Positions 8,262 through 16,598 of a DNA stretch of 64,000 nucleotides are shown here, piece by piece. The position numbers and the translations under genes are program-made. The notes below the pieces were generated by a model. That model searched no databases. It was not told the origin of the DNA and worked only from the letters and a program-made list of their open reading frames with translations. Numbering within the stretch: position 1 is the first letter of the stretch; each line of letters opens with the position of its first letter. Source of the stretch: Actinacidiphila oryziradicis (GTDB lineage: Bacteria > Actinomycetota > Actinomycetes > Streptomycetales > Streptomycetaceae); assembly GCF_005047355.1 (NCBI RefSeq), contig NZ_SUMC01000033.1, positions 1-64,000 on the forward strand, in the 5' to 3' direction.

Positions 8262-10166
8262 TCAGACGGACTGCGGTACGTCGATCTTGTCGATGTCGGG
8301 TGCGTATCCGCTGCTGCCGCTGTCGAAGGTGATGGTGTTGGAGCCCGCCTTCAGGGCCAGCTGGACGCTGACGGTGTCGACCGTGCTCCAGTCGCCCGTG
8401 GAGGGGAATTTCAGGCTGGTGCCGTTACCGCTGTTGGAGTAGACGGTCACCGAGCGGGGGTCGCCGCTGACGTAGGCGACGTTGACGGTGTAGATCCCGT
8501 CCTTCTTCACCGTGATGTCGTTGAACTGCAGCTTGCCGCCGAGGTAGAGGTTGCCGACCTTCAGATTGTCCGAGCAGGCGGCGCAGCCGACGACGGAGGC
8601 GCCACCGCTCAGGGTGTTGTTCGGGGACTCGGCCTCGTAGCTCGTGGTGGCCAGCTGGCTGCCGCCGGGCTTGATGGTGAACAGCCGCGAGCCGTGCGCG
8701 GGCAGCTCCTCAGTGATCTTGTTCTGGTAGTTCCCGAGGTCCTGCTTGTTCCACAGGTCGCGTACGGAGGCGTGGCCGGTGAACCCGAAGGATGCCCAGT
8801 TGGCGGTGACGGAGGCCGGCGAGTCGGCGAGGTTGAACAGGGCGACGGTGTAGCTGCCGTCGGAGTTCTTGGTGCCCCAGACCTGCTGGTTGCCCACCGG
8901 GGTGACCGGACGTGCGACGGGCGAGGTGTTCTGGTCGGCGGCGATGACTTCCTGGTTGGTCAGCAGGGAGACGCCGTAGCTGTCCAGCTTGGTGAGGTCG
9001 TCACCGGTGAACAGAGGCGACTTGTTGATGGCCCACAGGGTCATGTAGCTCTGCCGCTCGGCCTTGGTGAGGCCGTCCATCGCTCCGTTGCCGACGTCGA
9101 TCGCGTCGAGGTCGTTCCAGCCGCCGGGGCCTGCCTTGTTGCTCCACGCGGGGGCGTCGTTCCATCGGTCGTTGACCGAGTTCTCCCAGGTGACAAGCGT
9201 GTTGCAGTAGCACTCGACGTCGGTTTCGATGCGCCAGCCGTTGGAGTACTGCTTCCAGTCGGCGGCGTGGGCGATGTCGAGCGACCAGGAGAGCTCGAGG
9301 TGGATCGGGCGCCCGGTGGCGGCGATGGCCTTGTGCCAGGCGGCGACGTCGGCGACGTTGTTGTAGTTGTCACCGGACTTGAACGAGCCCGGGCCCACAC
9401 CGTCCAGCTTGAGGAAGTCGTAGCCCCAGTCGGCGAACATCTGCGCCTGCGAGTCGATGTACTTCTGCGCGCAGGGGTTGTCGAAGTCCAGCTTGTAGGA
9501 GCTGTCCCAGCCGTTGGTGGTGCGCAGGTCCGGGTAGACGACGTCGGCGGTGGTGCAGCCGGGGGCGTTCCAGATCGGCACCTTGCCGTCGCCGTATGCC
9601 CCCTTCTCCAGGCCGACGGGCAGGTAGATGCCGGCCTTGAGGCCCTTGGAGTGGATGTGGTCGGCGACCGACTTCATGCCGCTCGGAAAACGGACCGGGT
9701 CGGGCGTCTGCCGACCGTACTGGTCGTAGCCGGGCTTCCAGTTGTTGTCCATCCACCAGCCGGCGTCGATGTTGACGTAGTCGTAGCCGTACTGCTTCAG
9801 CTTGGAGGCGAGGGCGTCCGTCTGCTTCAGGACGTTCGCCTCGGTGAGGTAGCTGTAGTTGCCGTTGGGGTTCAGGCCCGGATAGCTGGAGGACTGCATG
9901 CTCCAGCTGGACCAGCCCATGTACGGCTTGGCGGCGATGCCGGAGGTGGCGTCCGCGGCAGTCGTGGTCGTGGTCGAGGCCTTGGCGGACGCGGCCGTTG
10001 TGGAGGCGGCCGTTGTGGAAGCGGTGGCGGCGGCCTTGGCGGGGGCGGCGGCGGTGACGGCCGTCGCGAGACCCGCGGTGACGGCCAGGACCAGCATGGC
10101 TCTTATGGTCCGGCGCGCGAAGCCGGCGGGGGCTCCGGGCAGGGCTTGGTACGAGGATGACCGCAT
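8262..10166 (-). CDS. Secreted GH27 alpha-galactosidase with C-terminal CBM
   Basis: A retaining glycosidase that removes terminal alpha-linked galactose (or beta-L-arabinopyranose) outside the cell. After a long signal region and a Ser/Thr/Ala-rich linker (residues ~45-85), the GH27 barrel starts at KPYMGWSSWS. The catalytic nucleophile is the aspartate of LKLDG and the acid/base the aspartate of RIETDVE. A beta-sandwich domain follows, then a C-terminal module of about 125 residues starting near YEAESPNNTLSG, typical of CBM35/CBM6 carbohydrate-binding modules. The start at 10166 has AGGAGGT seven bases upstream. It lies about 120 bases downstream of the sugar permease gene in the same direction, so it probably belongs to the same regulon. 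Confidence 0.92.
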   Translation of the reverse strand: MRSSSYQALPGAPAGFARRTIRAMLVLAVTAGLATAVTAAAPAKAAATASTTAASTTAASAKASTTTTTAADATSGIAAKPYMGWSSWSMQSSSYPGLNPNGNYSYLTEANVLKQTDALASKLKQYGYDYVNIDAGWWMDNNWKPGYDQYGRQTPDPVRFPSGMKSVADHIHSKGLKAGIYLPVGLEKGAYGDGKVPIWNAPGCTTADVVYPDLRTTNGWDSSYKLDFDNPCAQKYIDSQAQMFADWGYDFLKLDGVGPGSFKSGDNYNNVADVAAWHKAIAATGRPIHLELSWSLDIAHAADWKQYSNGWRIETDVECYCNTLVTWENSVNDRWNDAPAWSNKAGPGGWNDLDAIDVGNGAMDGLTKAERQSYMTLWAINKSPLFTGDDLTKLDSYGVSLLTNQEVIAADQNTSPVARPVTPVGNQQVWGTKNSDGSYTVALFNLADSPASVTANWASFGFTGHASVRDLWNKQDLGNYQNKITEELPAHGSRLFTIKPGGSQLATTSYEAESPNNTLSGGASVVGCAACSDNLKVGNLYLGGKLQFNDITVKKDGIYTVNVAYVSGDPRSVTVYSNSGNGTSLKFPSTGDWSTVDTVSVQLALKAGSNTITFDSGSSGYAPDIDKIDVPQSV

Positions 10167-10287
10167 GGGTCGGACCTCCTGTTGTCGGGTCACGGGGATA
10201 ACGCGGTGGAACCGGGCAGGGGACGTGCGTTCCGGACGCCGGGGGGCCGGCCGGTCGCGGTGACCGTCGGGACGTCGGGGCGGCGGC

Positions 10288-11211
10288 TCAGCCCTTGCCC
10301 GAGCCGATGGTGAGACCGCTGATGAACTGGCGCTGGAGCGCGAAGTAGATCAGCAGCGTGGGGATCGCGGTCATGAGAGCACCTGCCGCGATGAGGTTCG
10401 GGTTGGTGAAGTACTGGCCCTGCAGGTTGGCCAGGGCCGAGGTGATCGGACGCTTGTCACCCGTCTGGATCAGCGCAAGGGACCAGAAGAAGTCGTTGTA
10501 GATCCAGATGGATTCCAGGGTCGCGAGCGCCGCGAACGCTGGGCGGCACAGCGGCAGTACGATCTGGACGAACTGGCGCCACGCCGGGGCACCGTCGACG
10601 AGAGCGGCCTCGGTGATCTCTTTCGGGATCGTCTTCATGTAGTTGCTGAGCACGAAGGTGCAGAAGCCGCACTGGTAGGCGATGTGAATGAAGATGATGC
10701 CCCAGAGCGAGTTGTAGACAAGCAGGGAGTCGCTCATCCACGGCGGCAGAGGTATCAGAAGGTACAGCCGGTACAGCGGTGTGATCAGCACCTGTGCGGG
10801 GATCAGATTTCCCGCGGTGAAGAGCATCAGCAGCACGACGTTCCAGCGGAAGTCGAACCGTGAGACGAAGAAGGCCACCGCCGCGGCGAACAGCAGGGTG
10901 CCGAGGACCGCCGGAATGGTGATGAGCACCGAGTTCCAGAAGAAGTGCGGCATCCCGGACTGACTCCAGGCGTCCGAGAAGTTCTGCAGGCCGATGCTGT
11001 GCGGCCAGGACAGATAGCCGTGCTTCGTGGTGTCGGAGTAGGGCCGCAGGGAGGTGTAGACGGCCCACAGCAGCGGGACGAGCCACAGCAGCGCGATGCT
11101 GCCGAGCATGATGTGGCGTCCGGTCTGCCGCCTCGGCCCCCTGCGGGCGCCGGCGGTAGGCATGAGCGGGGTACGTGACCGGCGAACCGGCGGCGTGGCG
11201 GTCGCGGTCAC
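10288..11211 (-). CDS. Carbohydrate ABC transporter permease (MalG type)
   Basis: Inner-membrane permease of the CUT1 (MalG/AraQ) family, 307 residues with about six hydrophobic segments. The conserved cytoplasmic loop EAA...G appears as EITEAALVDGAPAWRQF, which docks with the ATPase. Its start overlaps the stop of the preceding permease by four bases (ATGA), showing translational coupling. Together with the two upstream genes it forms a sugar importer. No ATPase gene is present, as is normal in Streptomyces, where a shared MsiK ATPase energises CUT1 importers. Linked alpha-galactosidase genes suggest alpha-galactosides as substrate. Confidence 0.92.
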   Translation of the reverse strand: MTATATPPVRRSRTPLMPTAGARRGPRRQTGRHIMLGSIALLWLVPLLWAVYTSLRPYSDTTKHGYLSWPHSIGLQNFSDAWSQSGMPHFFWNSVLITIPAVLGTLLFAAAVAFFVSRFDFRWNVVLLMLFTAGNLIPAQVLITPLYRLYLLIPLPPWMSDSLLVYNSLWGIIFIHIAYQCGFCTFVLSNYMKTIPKEITEAALVDGAPAWRQFVQIVLPLCRPAFAALATLESIWIYNDFFWSLALIQTGDKRPITSALANLQGQYFTNPNLIAAGALMTAIPTLLIYFALQRQFISGLTIGSGKG

Positions 11212-12152
11212 TGGTCCTCCTTGCGGAATGACTGGAAGAGGAAAGTCCCGATCGCGACGAGGGAGACCAGGAGCAGGATGACCGCGAGGGCGGACCCGTA
11301 TCCGATATGGCTGGACTCACCGATGATGTTGTCGCTGATGAGCAGGGACAGGAGTTCCATGCCGGGCTTGCTGCCGGTACCGCCGCCGAGTACGTAGACG
11401 AGGTCGAAGGCGCGCAGGGACTCCATGACGGTGACGACCAGGATGATGATGTTGACCGGCTTCATGGCCGGCAGCACCACCCGCATGAAGGTCTGGCGTC
11501 CGTTGGCGCCGTCGAGTGCGGCCGCCTCCTTCAGGGCGGGGTCGACACCCTTCAGCCCCGCCAAGTAGAGGATCATGATGTAGCCGGCGTGCCGCCAGCC
11601 GGAAGCGACCAGTACAGCCCACAGGTTGAGGTTGGGATCGCCCAGCCAGTCGATGTGATGGCCGGACGACACGGCACTGATCACACCGTTCAGCAGCCCG
11701 TTGTCGGGGTTGTAGATGATCTCCCAGATGAAGCCGACGACCGCCAGGGACAGCACCATCGGCATGAAGATCGCGGTCTGGTAGACCCGGCTGAATCGGA
11801 TCTTGCGGTCCAGCTGGTAGGCCAGGAAGACACCGAACGGGGTGGGCAGCAGCGCCGTGAACAGCAGCCAGATCACGTTGTGCCTGACGGCCGGCCAGAA
11901 CGGCGGGTAATTGGTGAAGATCTGGCGGTAGTTGTCCAGTCCGACCCAGTGGATGTCGGACAGGCTGAGGCCGTCCCAGTTGGTGAAGGACAGACCGATG
12001 GAGGCCACCGCCGGCAGCCAAACGAAGAACAGCAGGGCAAGCAGCGGGATGCCGACGACAACCGTCAGGAAGAGGCGGTCACCAGGACTGAGCCGGCGCG
12101 GACGAGGGTGTGCGCGCGACGACAACCGAAGCACTGTACGCACGGAGGACAT
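11208..12152 (-). CDS. Carbohydrate ABC transporter permease (MalF type)
   Basis: Partner permease of the CUT1 family. The EAA loop reads LKEAAALDGANGRQTF, and about six hydrophobic segments are visible. The longest frame starts further upstream, but ATG 12152 has GGAGAGG six bases before it and gives the normal family length of ~314 residues. It lies 20 bases after the binding-protein gene and overlaps the next permease by four bases, so binding protein, MalF-like and MalG-like genes form one operon. Confidence 0.92.
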   Translation of the reverse strand: MSSVRTVLRLSSRAHPRPRRLSPGDRLFLTVVVGIPLLALLFFVWLPAVASIGLSFTNWDGLSLSDIHWVGLDNYRQIFTNYPPFWPAVRHNVIWLLFTALLPTPFGVFLAYQLDRKIRFSRVYQTAIFMPMVLSLAVVGFIWEIIYNPDNGLLNGVISAVSSGHHIDWLGDPNLNLWAVLVASGWRHAGYIMILYLAGLKGVDPALKEAAALDGANGRQTFMRVVLPAMKPVNIIILVVTVMESLRAFDLVYVLGGGTGSKPGMELLSLLISDNIIGESSHIGYGSALAVILLLVSLVAIGTFLFQSFRKEDQ

Positions 12153-12172
12153 GGTGAACCTCTCCAGGGGGA

Positions 12173-13486
12173 TCAGGCCGTGAAGAAGCGCGAGCGCTGC
12201 GACTCGATCTTCTTGAGCAGGGCCGAGCCGTCGTCGGGATGGTTCAGCCACTCGGCGAAGCCTGGCTCGACCACGGTGGAGATGAATCCCGGGTCGCTGT
12301 CGCGGTCCCCGAACTGGGTGATGTGCTTGGCGCCGGCGATGAGTTCGGCGGACTTCTTCTGCAGGGCGTTGTACGAGCTGGTGTCGGCGCCGGAGTTGAC
12401 GGCGACGTTGCTCGGGTCGACGCCCATGTAGAGCTTCTCGGCCTGCGCGCTGCCGAGGAACTCGAGGAACTTCGTGGCGCCGGCGGAGTTCTTCGGCTTG
12501 CGGCTGAGCATGAAACCGTCGGTGGGCGCCTCGACCGTGTCCTGCCCGTACGCCGGGTCGATCTCCGGGAACGGGAAGAAGTCGATGTCGGAGCGCAGGG
12601 ACTCGTCGGTGACCTGCTGGCCGAGGAAGAGGCCGATGATCGCCATGCCGGACTTCTTGTCGAGCAGCGACTGAGCGGCGTCCTGCCAGGAGCGGCCGCC
12701 CGCGCTCGTCTGGTAGTACGGGGTGATCTCACGCCACAGGTCGATGGTCTTGACGGCGCGCTTGTCGGTCCAGGAGACCTGGCCCCGCATCAGGGACATG
12801 TGGAAGTCGTAGCCGTTGGCGCGAAGGTTAAGGTAGTCGAACGTACCGAGGACGGTCCAGTTGTCGCCGCCGCCGTAGCCGGAGGCGATCGGGGAGAGCC
12901 CGTCCTTCTTCATCTGCTTTGCCAGCGCCGTGAACTGACTCCAGGTCGTGGGGATCTGGTAGCCGTACTTCTGGAAGACGCTCTTACGGTAGAAGACGGC
13001 CCACGGGTAGTTGTAGAGCGGGACGAAGTAGTACTTCCCGTCCTGTCCCTTGGACAACTGCTTGGCCGCGTCGCTGTAGCCGGCGCCTATCTTGTCCCAC
13101 ACCTCGTCGATGGGGCTGGCGAGGCCCTTCTTGGCGAAGTACTGCATGCGGTAGCCGGCGAACCAGGTGAAGACGTCGTCCGGGGTGCCCTGCAGGTAGG
13201 TGGAGATGCTCTTCTGGAACGTGTCGTGGTCGACGGTGTTCGTCTTGACCGTGAGCTTGCTGTCCTTCTCGAAGGCGTTCGTCACCGCGGCGTAGGCCTT
13301 CTTCGGTGTGGCGTCCGCGCCGTTCGACCCGAAGGTCACCGTCTTCGGGTCGGACGCGGCCCCTCCGCCGCAGGCGGCCAGGGCGGGCATGGCCAGGGCG
13401 GCGGCCCCGACACCGAACAGCCCCTGCACCACCCTTCTGCGGTTAGGGCCTGCGGGGGTCTGAGGGCTGCGGCTGTGCAGCGTCAT
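12173..13486 (-). CDS. Sugar-binding lipoprotein of ABC importer
   Basis: Extracellular solute-binding protein of the MalE-like family, 437 residues. The N-terminus carries RRRVVQG, a hydrophobic stretch and a lipobox ending LAAC, so it is exported and anchored to the membrane by lipidation, possibly through the Tat route. The body shows binding-protein features such as YNYPWAVFYRKSVF and the C-terminal DPGF..VV pattern. The ribosome site AGGAG stands seven bases before ATG 13486. It is the first intact gene of the importer operon and starts only 12 bases after the end of the decayed ROK regulator. Ligand identity is inferred from neighbours as an alpha-galacto-oligosaccharide. Confidence 0.92.
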   Translation of the reverse strand: MTLHSRSPQTPAGPNRRRVVQGLFGVGAAALAMPALAACGGGAASDPKTVTFGSNGADATPKKAYAAVTNAFEKDSKLTVKTNTVDHDTFQKSISTYLQGTPDDVFTWFAGYRMQYFAKKGLASPIDEVWDKIGAGYSDAAKQLSKGQDGKYYFVPLYNYPWAVFYRKSVFQKYGYQIPTTWSQFTALAKQMKKDGLSPIASGYGGGDNWTVLGTFDYLNLRANGYDFHMSLMRGQVSWTDKRAVKTIDLWREITPYYQTSAGGRSWQDAAQSLLDKKSGMAIIGLFLGQQVTDESLRSDIDFFPFPEIDPAYGQDTVEAPTDGFMLSRKPKNSAGATKFLEFLGSAQAEKLYMGVDPSNVAVNSGADTSSYNALQKKSAELIAGAKHITQFGDRDSDPGFISTVVEPGFAEWLNHPDDGSALLKKIESQRSRFFTA

Positions 13487-13498
13487 CGCTACTCCTAG

Positions 13499-13974
13499 TA
13501 CGTGTCTGATCCGATGAAGGACTGGATCGCGGTGGCCGCGGCCCGCGCGCCCACTCCTCGAAGGGCAGCGGACGTGTCATCACGTCGCACTGCGCGGCGG
13601 TGCCGAAGGCGGACGCGCGGGTGCCCTCGGCGAACAGGTCGTATGCGGCCGGGCCCTCGCCGGAGATGATCACTCGCTCCGGACCGGGCATGGTGGCCAC
13701 GGAGCCGAGGGCCCTGCCGATGTCACGGGTTTGCCCCTGGCCTTGCGGACTCCTCGCATGGCCTCGACGCACCCGTTGTTGACGTAGTGGCAGGCGGGCC
13801 TGCGGCCCCGAACCACTGCTCGGCGACCGCCTTGGTGACCGCGGCCGAGGACAGCATGGTGCGCCGCGCTGTCTCGGTCCGGGTGAGCGGGCCGTGGGAG
13901 AGCACGGTTGTGAAGACCAGGGAAGCGGCCGGCGTCGTCGCCGGGATTGCCCCATGAGGAGAGGTCGAGCGCAT
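13499..13974 (-). pseudogene. ROK-family repressor, internally deleted and frameshifted
   Basis: The first ~55 residues form the HTH of a ROK regulator (PATTPAASLVFTTVLSHGPL, then RTMLSSAAVTKAV). The frame then breaks. The middle of the protein, which normally holds the nucleotide-sugar-kinase fold with the ExGH and zinc-binding CxCGxxGC motifs, is missing apart from a scrap. A C-terminal part in another frame (GRALGSVATMPGPERVIISG to RPLPFEEWARG) survives, and one more base is lost at 13548 or nearby, shifting the last dozen codons. About 480 bases remain of the usual ~1200. ROK repressors typically control adjacent sugar import genes, so this operon has probably lost its local repressor. 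Confidence 0.85.
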
Positions 13975-13981
13975 GGCCGGA

Positions 13982-14010
13982 AACTTAAGGGGGTTCTTTT
14001 CCTCTGTCAA
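13982..14010 (-). promoter_or_regulatory. Near-consensus promoter, leaderless start
   Basis: On the minus strand TTGACA (14005-14010) is followed after exactly 17 bases by TAAGTT (13982-13987). The ATG of the ROK remnant begins seven bases further on, so transcription would start at or next to the start codon and the mRNA would be leaderless. The promoter could drive the remnant and the importer operon behind it. Confidence 0.7.
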
Positions 14011-14153
14011 TGAAAGAAGCAGGCACCTCTTGAAGAACCTTGTACGAGTGCCCTAAACCTGCAAAAGCCAGACCAGAGGTAGGTGTTGACAGCCGATCGA
14101 AGGCGCGGTTGGCTGCTCACTGCTCCTGTGGCGCTATCTGAACGTGAGGGTCA

Positions 14154-16340
14154 ATGTCTGCGATCTCCTTCGCCCCGGCCTCCGGGGTCTGGCTGCTCTC
14201 CACCGCGCACACGTCGTACGCACTGCGGATCGACGACACGGGAGCGCCCTGCCATCTCGCGTGGGGGCCACGGCTGACCCTCGCGGCGGCCGAGGAGCTC
14301 GTACTTCCTCCGGCCGTGGAGATCAGCAGCTTCGAGGGCCGCCCCGCGGCCGGCGAGGAGCTGCCCGTCGACGGAGGGGCCAGGTACGGAGCGCCGTCCC
14401 TCCGGGTTCAGTTCGCCGACAACACCCGTGCCTTCGAGTGGGAGCCCGTGGGCCACCGGATCGACGAACCGGCGCCCGGAACGGCCGAACTGGCCCTGGA
14501 GTTCCGTGACCGCCACTACCCACTGGCGGTCTCCCTGCACTACCGTGTCTCCGACGACACCGATGTCATCGAGCGCTGGACCGTCCTGCGCAACACCGGA
14601 CAGGAATCGCTTTCTGTGCTGCGCGGGGACTCGGCCGCCTGGACACTGCCGCCGCGCGACGACTACCGGATCAGCCATGTCACGGGCCAGTGGTCGGCGG
14701 AGGGCCTGCTGCACCGGGAGCCGGTACCGCACGGCGAGACCGTGCTCACCAGCCGGCGCGGCATCACCAGCCACCACGCGAACCCGTGGGTGATGCTGGA
14801 CGCCGGCGACGCCACCGAGGACCGGGGCGAAGTGTGGAGCGCGGCTCTGGCCTGGAGCGGAAGCTGGCACGTCACCGTGCAGCGCACCCCCGACGGACGT
14901 ACGGCCTTCACCGGCGGAGCCGGGCATGACGGAGCGCCACTGCCGCTCGGCCCGGGTGAGGAGTATGCGACCCCGCGCTACGCCGCCGTGTACACCGACG
15001 GCGGCTTCGGCGCGGCGAGCCGCGCCTGGCACGCGCACATCCTGGCCCATGTGCTTCCGTACCCGGACGAGTTGCGCCCAGTGCTGTTCAACTCCTGGGA
15101 GGCCACCGGCTTCACTGTCGACGAGACCGGACAGAAAGCGCTTGCAGCACGAGCGGCGGAGCTGGGGGTGGAGCTCTACGTCGTCGACGACGGCTGGTAC
15201 GGGGCCCGCCGCGACGACACGGCCGGACTCGGCGACTGGGCACCGGCCACCAAGGGCTTCCCCGACGGGCTCGGCCCGCTGGTCGAGGAGGTCCACCGGC
15301 TCGGCATGCGCTTCGGCCTGTGGGTGGAGCCCGAAATGGTCAACCCGGACAGCGACCTGTACCGCGCGCACCCGGACTGGGTACTGCACTTCCCGCACCG
15401 CACCCGCACCGAGCTGCGCAACCAGCTGGTGCTCAACTTCGCGCGCGACGATGTCGCCGAGTGGGCTTACGGCTGGCTGACAAGGCTGGTCGCGGACAAC
15501 GGCATCGACTTCCTCAAGTGGGACATGAACCGCGCCTTCAGCGAGGCCGGCTGGCCCGGCCGCGAGAACGGCCAGGACCTGCTGTGGACGCGGTACGTGC
15601 ACAACCTCTACGGCGTCATCGACCGGCTGCGTGCGGACCACCCGGGGCTGCGGATCGAGACGTGCAGCGGGGGCGGCGGCCGCGTCGACCTGGCCATCCT
15701 CTCCCGTACGGACCAGGCGTGGCCGTCCGACAACACCGATGCGGCGGACCGGGTCTCCATCCAGTACGGCTTCAGCCAGATCTACCCGGCACGGACGATG
15801 GCGGCCTGGGTGACGGATGTGCCCAATCAGCTCACCGGCCGCTCGGTGCCGCTGCGTTACCGCTTCCACGTCGCGATGGCGGGGGTACTGGCGCTGGGCG
15901 GCGATCTGGCGCACTGGACGGCGGAGGAACTCGCCCAGGGCGCCGAGCTGGTGGCGGAGTACAAGAAGGTCCGTCATATCGTGCAGCACGGCACCCAGCA
16001 CCGGCTGCGCGGTCCCGTCGACGACGCACCGTCCGCCGTGCAGTACACCACCGCCGATCGCCGGGAGGCCTTCGTGCTGGTGTGGCAGCGGGCGCCGCGC
16101 CACGGCACACCGCGCCCCGCCCTCAGGCTCGCCGGCCTGGATCCCGCCGCGCGCTACCGGGAAGCCCGTACCGGCGCCATGCATCACGCGTCCGTACTGA
16201 CCGGGTACGGGATCACGCCGGAGCTGCCGCGCGGGGACTGGTCGAGCACGTCCCTGCACCTGATCAGGGTGGACGACGAGGCGGCGGACGGTACCGGGCG
16301 GGCTGGTAAGGCTCCGTTAGGTCCGTCCGGATCCTGGTGA
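14154..16340 (+). CDS. GH36 alpha-galactosidase
   Basis: A 728-residue family GH36 enzyme that hydrolyses terminal alpha-galactosides such as raffinose-type sugars and melibiose. No signal peptide is visible, so it acts in the cytoplasm on imported sugar. An N-terminal beta-sandwich domain (to ~residue 290) precedes the barrel. The nucleophile aspartate lies in FLKWDMNR (~residue 460), the acid/base in SDNTDAADR (~525), and the glycine-rich CSGGGGRVD motif lies between them. It is divergent from the importer operon across a 180-base spacer, so both are likely to share control. A perfect 16-bp hairpin directly follows the stop. Confidence 0.95.
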   Translation: MSAISFAPASGVWLLSTAHTSYALRIDDTGAPCHLAWGPRLTLAAAEELVLPPAVEISSFEGRPAAGEELPVDGGARYGAPSLRVQFADNTRAFEWEPVGHRIDEPAPGTAELALEFRDRHYPLAVSLHYRVSDDTDVIERWTVLRNTGQESLSVLRGDSAAWTLPPRDDYRISHVTGQWSAEGLLHREPVPHGETVLTSRRGITSHHANPWVMLDAGDATEDRGEVWSAALAWSGSWHVTVQRTPDGRTAFTGGAGHDGAPLPLGPGEEYATPRYAAVYTDGGFGAASRAWHAHILAHVLPYPDELRPVLFNSWEATGFTVDETGQKALAARAAELGVELYVVDDGWYGARRDDTAGLGDWAPATKGFPDGLGPLVEEVHRLGMRFGLWVEPEMVNPDSDLYRAHPDWVLHFPHRTRTELRNQLVLNFARDDVAEWAYGWLTRLVADNGIDFLKWDMNRAFSEAGWPGRENGQDLLWTRYVHNLYGVIDRLRADHPGLRIETCSGGGGRVDLAILSRTDQAWPSDNTDAADRVSIQYGFSQIYPARTMAAWVTDVPNQLTGRSVPLRYRFHVAMAGVLALGGDLAHWTAEELAQGAELVAEYKKVRHIVQHGTQHRLRGPVDDAPSAVQYTTADRREAFVLVWQRAPRHGTPRPALRLAGLDPAARYREARTGAMHHASVLTGYGITPELPRGDWSSTSLHLIRVDDEAADGTGRAGKAPLGPSGSW

Positions 16341-16347
16341 GTGGTAT

Positions 16348-16382
16348 CTGCTCCCTGCGGATCATCGATCCGCAGGGAGCAG
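16348..16382 (+). terminator. Hairpin terminator after GH36 gene
   Basis: A perfect 16-bp inverted repeat (16348-16363 with 16367-16382) begins eight bases after the GH36 stop codon. No T-run follows. Between here and the next gene end at 16599 I see no gene. Confidence 0.75.
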
Positions 16383-16598
16383 GCAGCAGCTCCGCGACGG
16401 TGGCGGCGGCCTCCCCCGCCAGGCTCCCGTGCGTATTCAGCCGGCCTGCGGCGGTCCGGGAACCGCCACAGGCCGGCACACTGGGCAACAGGGCCGACCG
16501 GCTCACCCGGTCGGCCCAGCCGCTGCCCGCCGCAGCGGTACGGGATCCGCACCAGGGCGCCCGGCCGAGCCGGCCCAGCTCGCGGACGGACTGGGTCC

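Noticed and set aside
8037..10160. A 707-codon plus-strand frame opposite the GH27 gene
   Set aside because: Shadow frame with Val/Gly/Asp-rich composition and no ribosome site; the minus strand encodes a clear enzyme.
14086..14114. TTGACA as -35 of the GH36 gene
   Set aside because: No acceptable -10 is found at 16-19 bases; TTGGCT at 17 bases matches too poorly to list as a feature.
14151..16259. A 702-codon minus-strand frame opposite GH36
   Set aside because: Shadow of the GH36 gene; no homology pattern.
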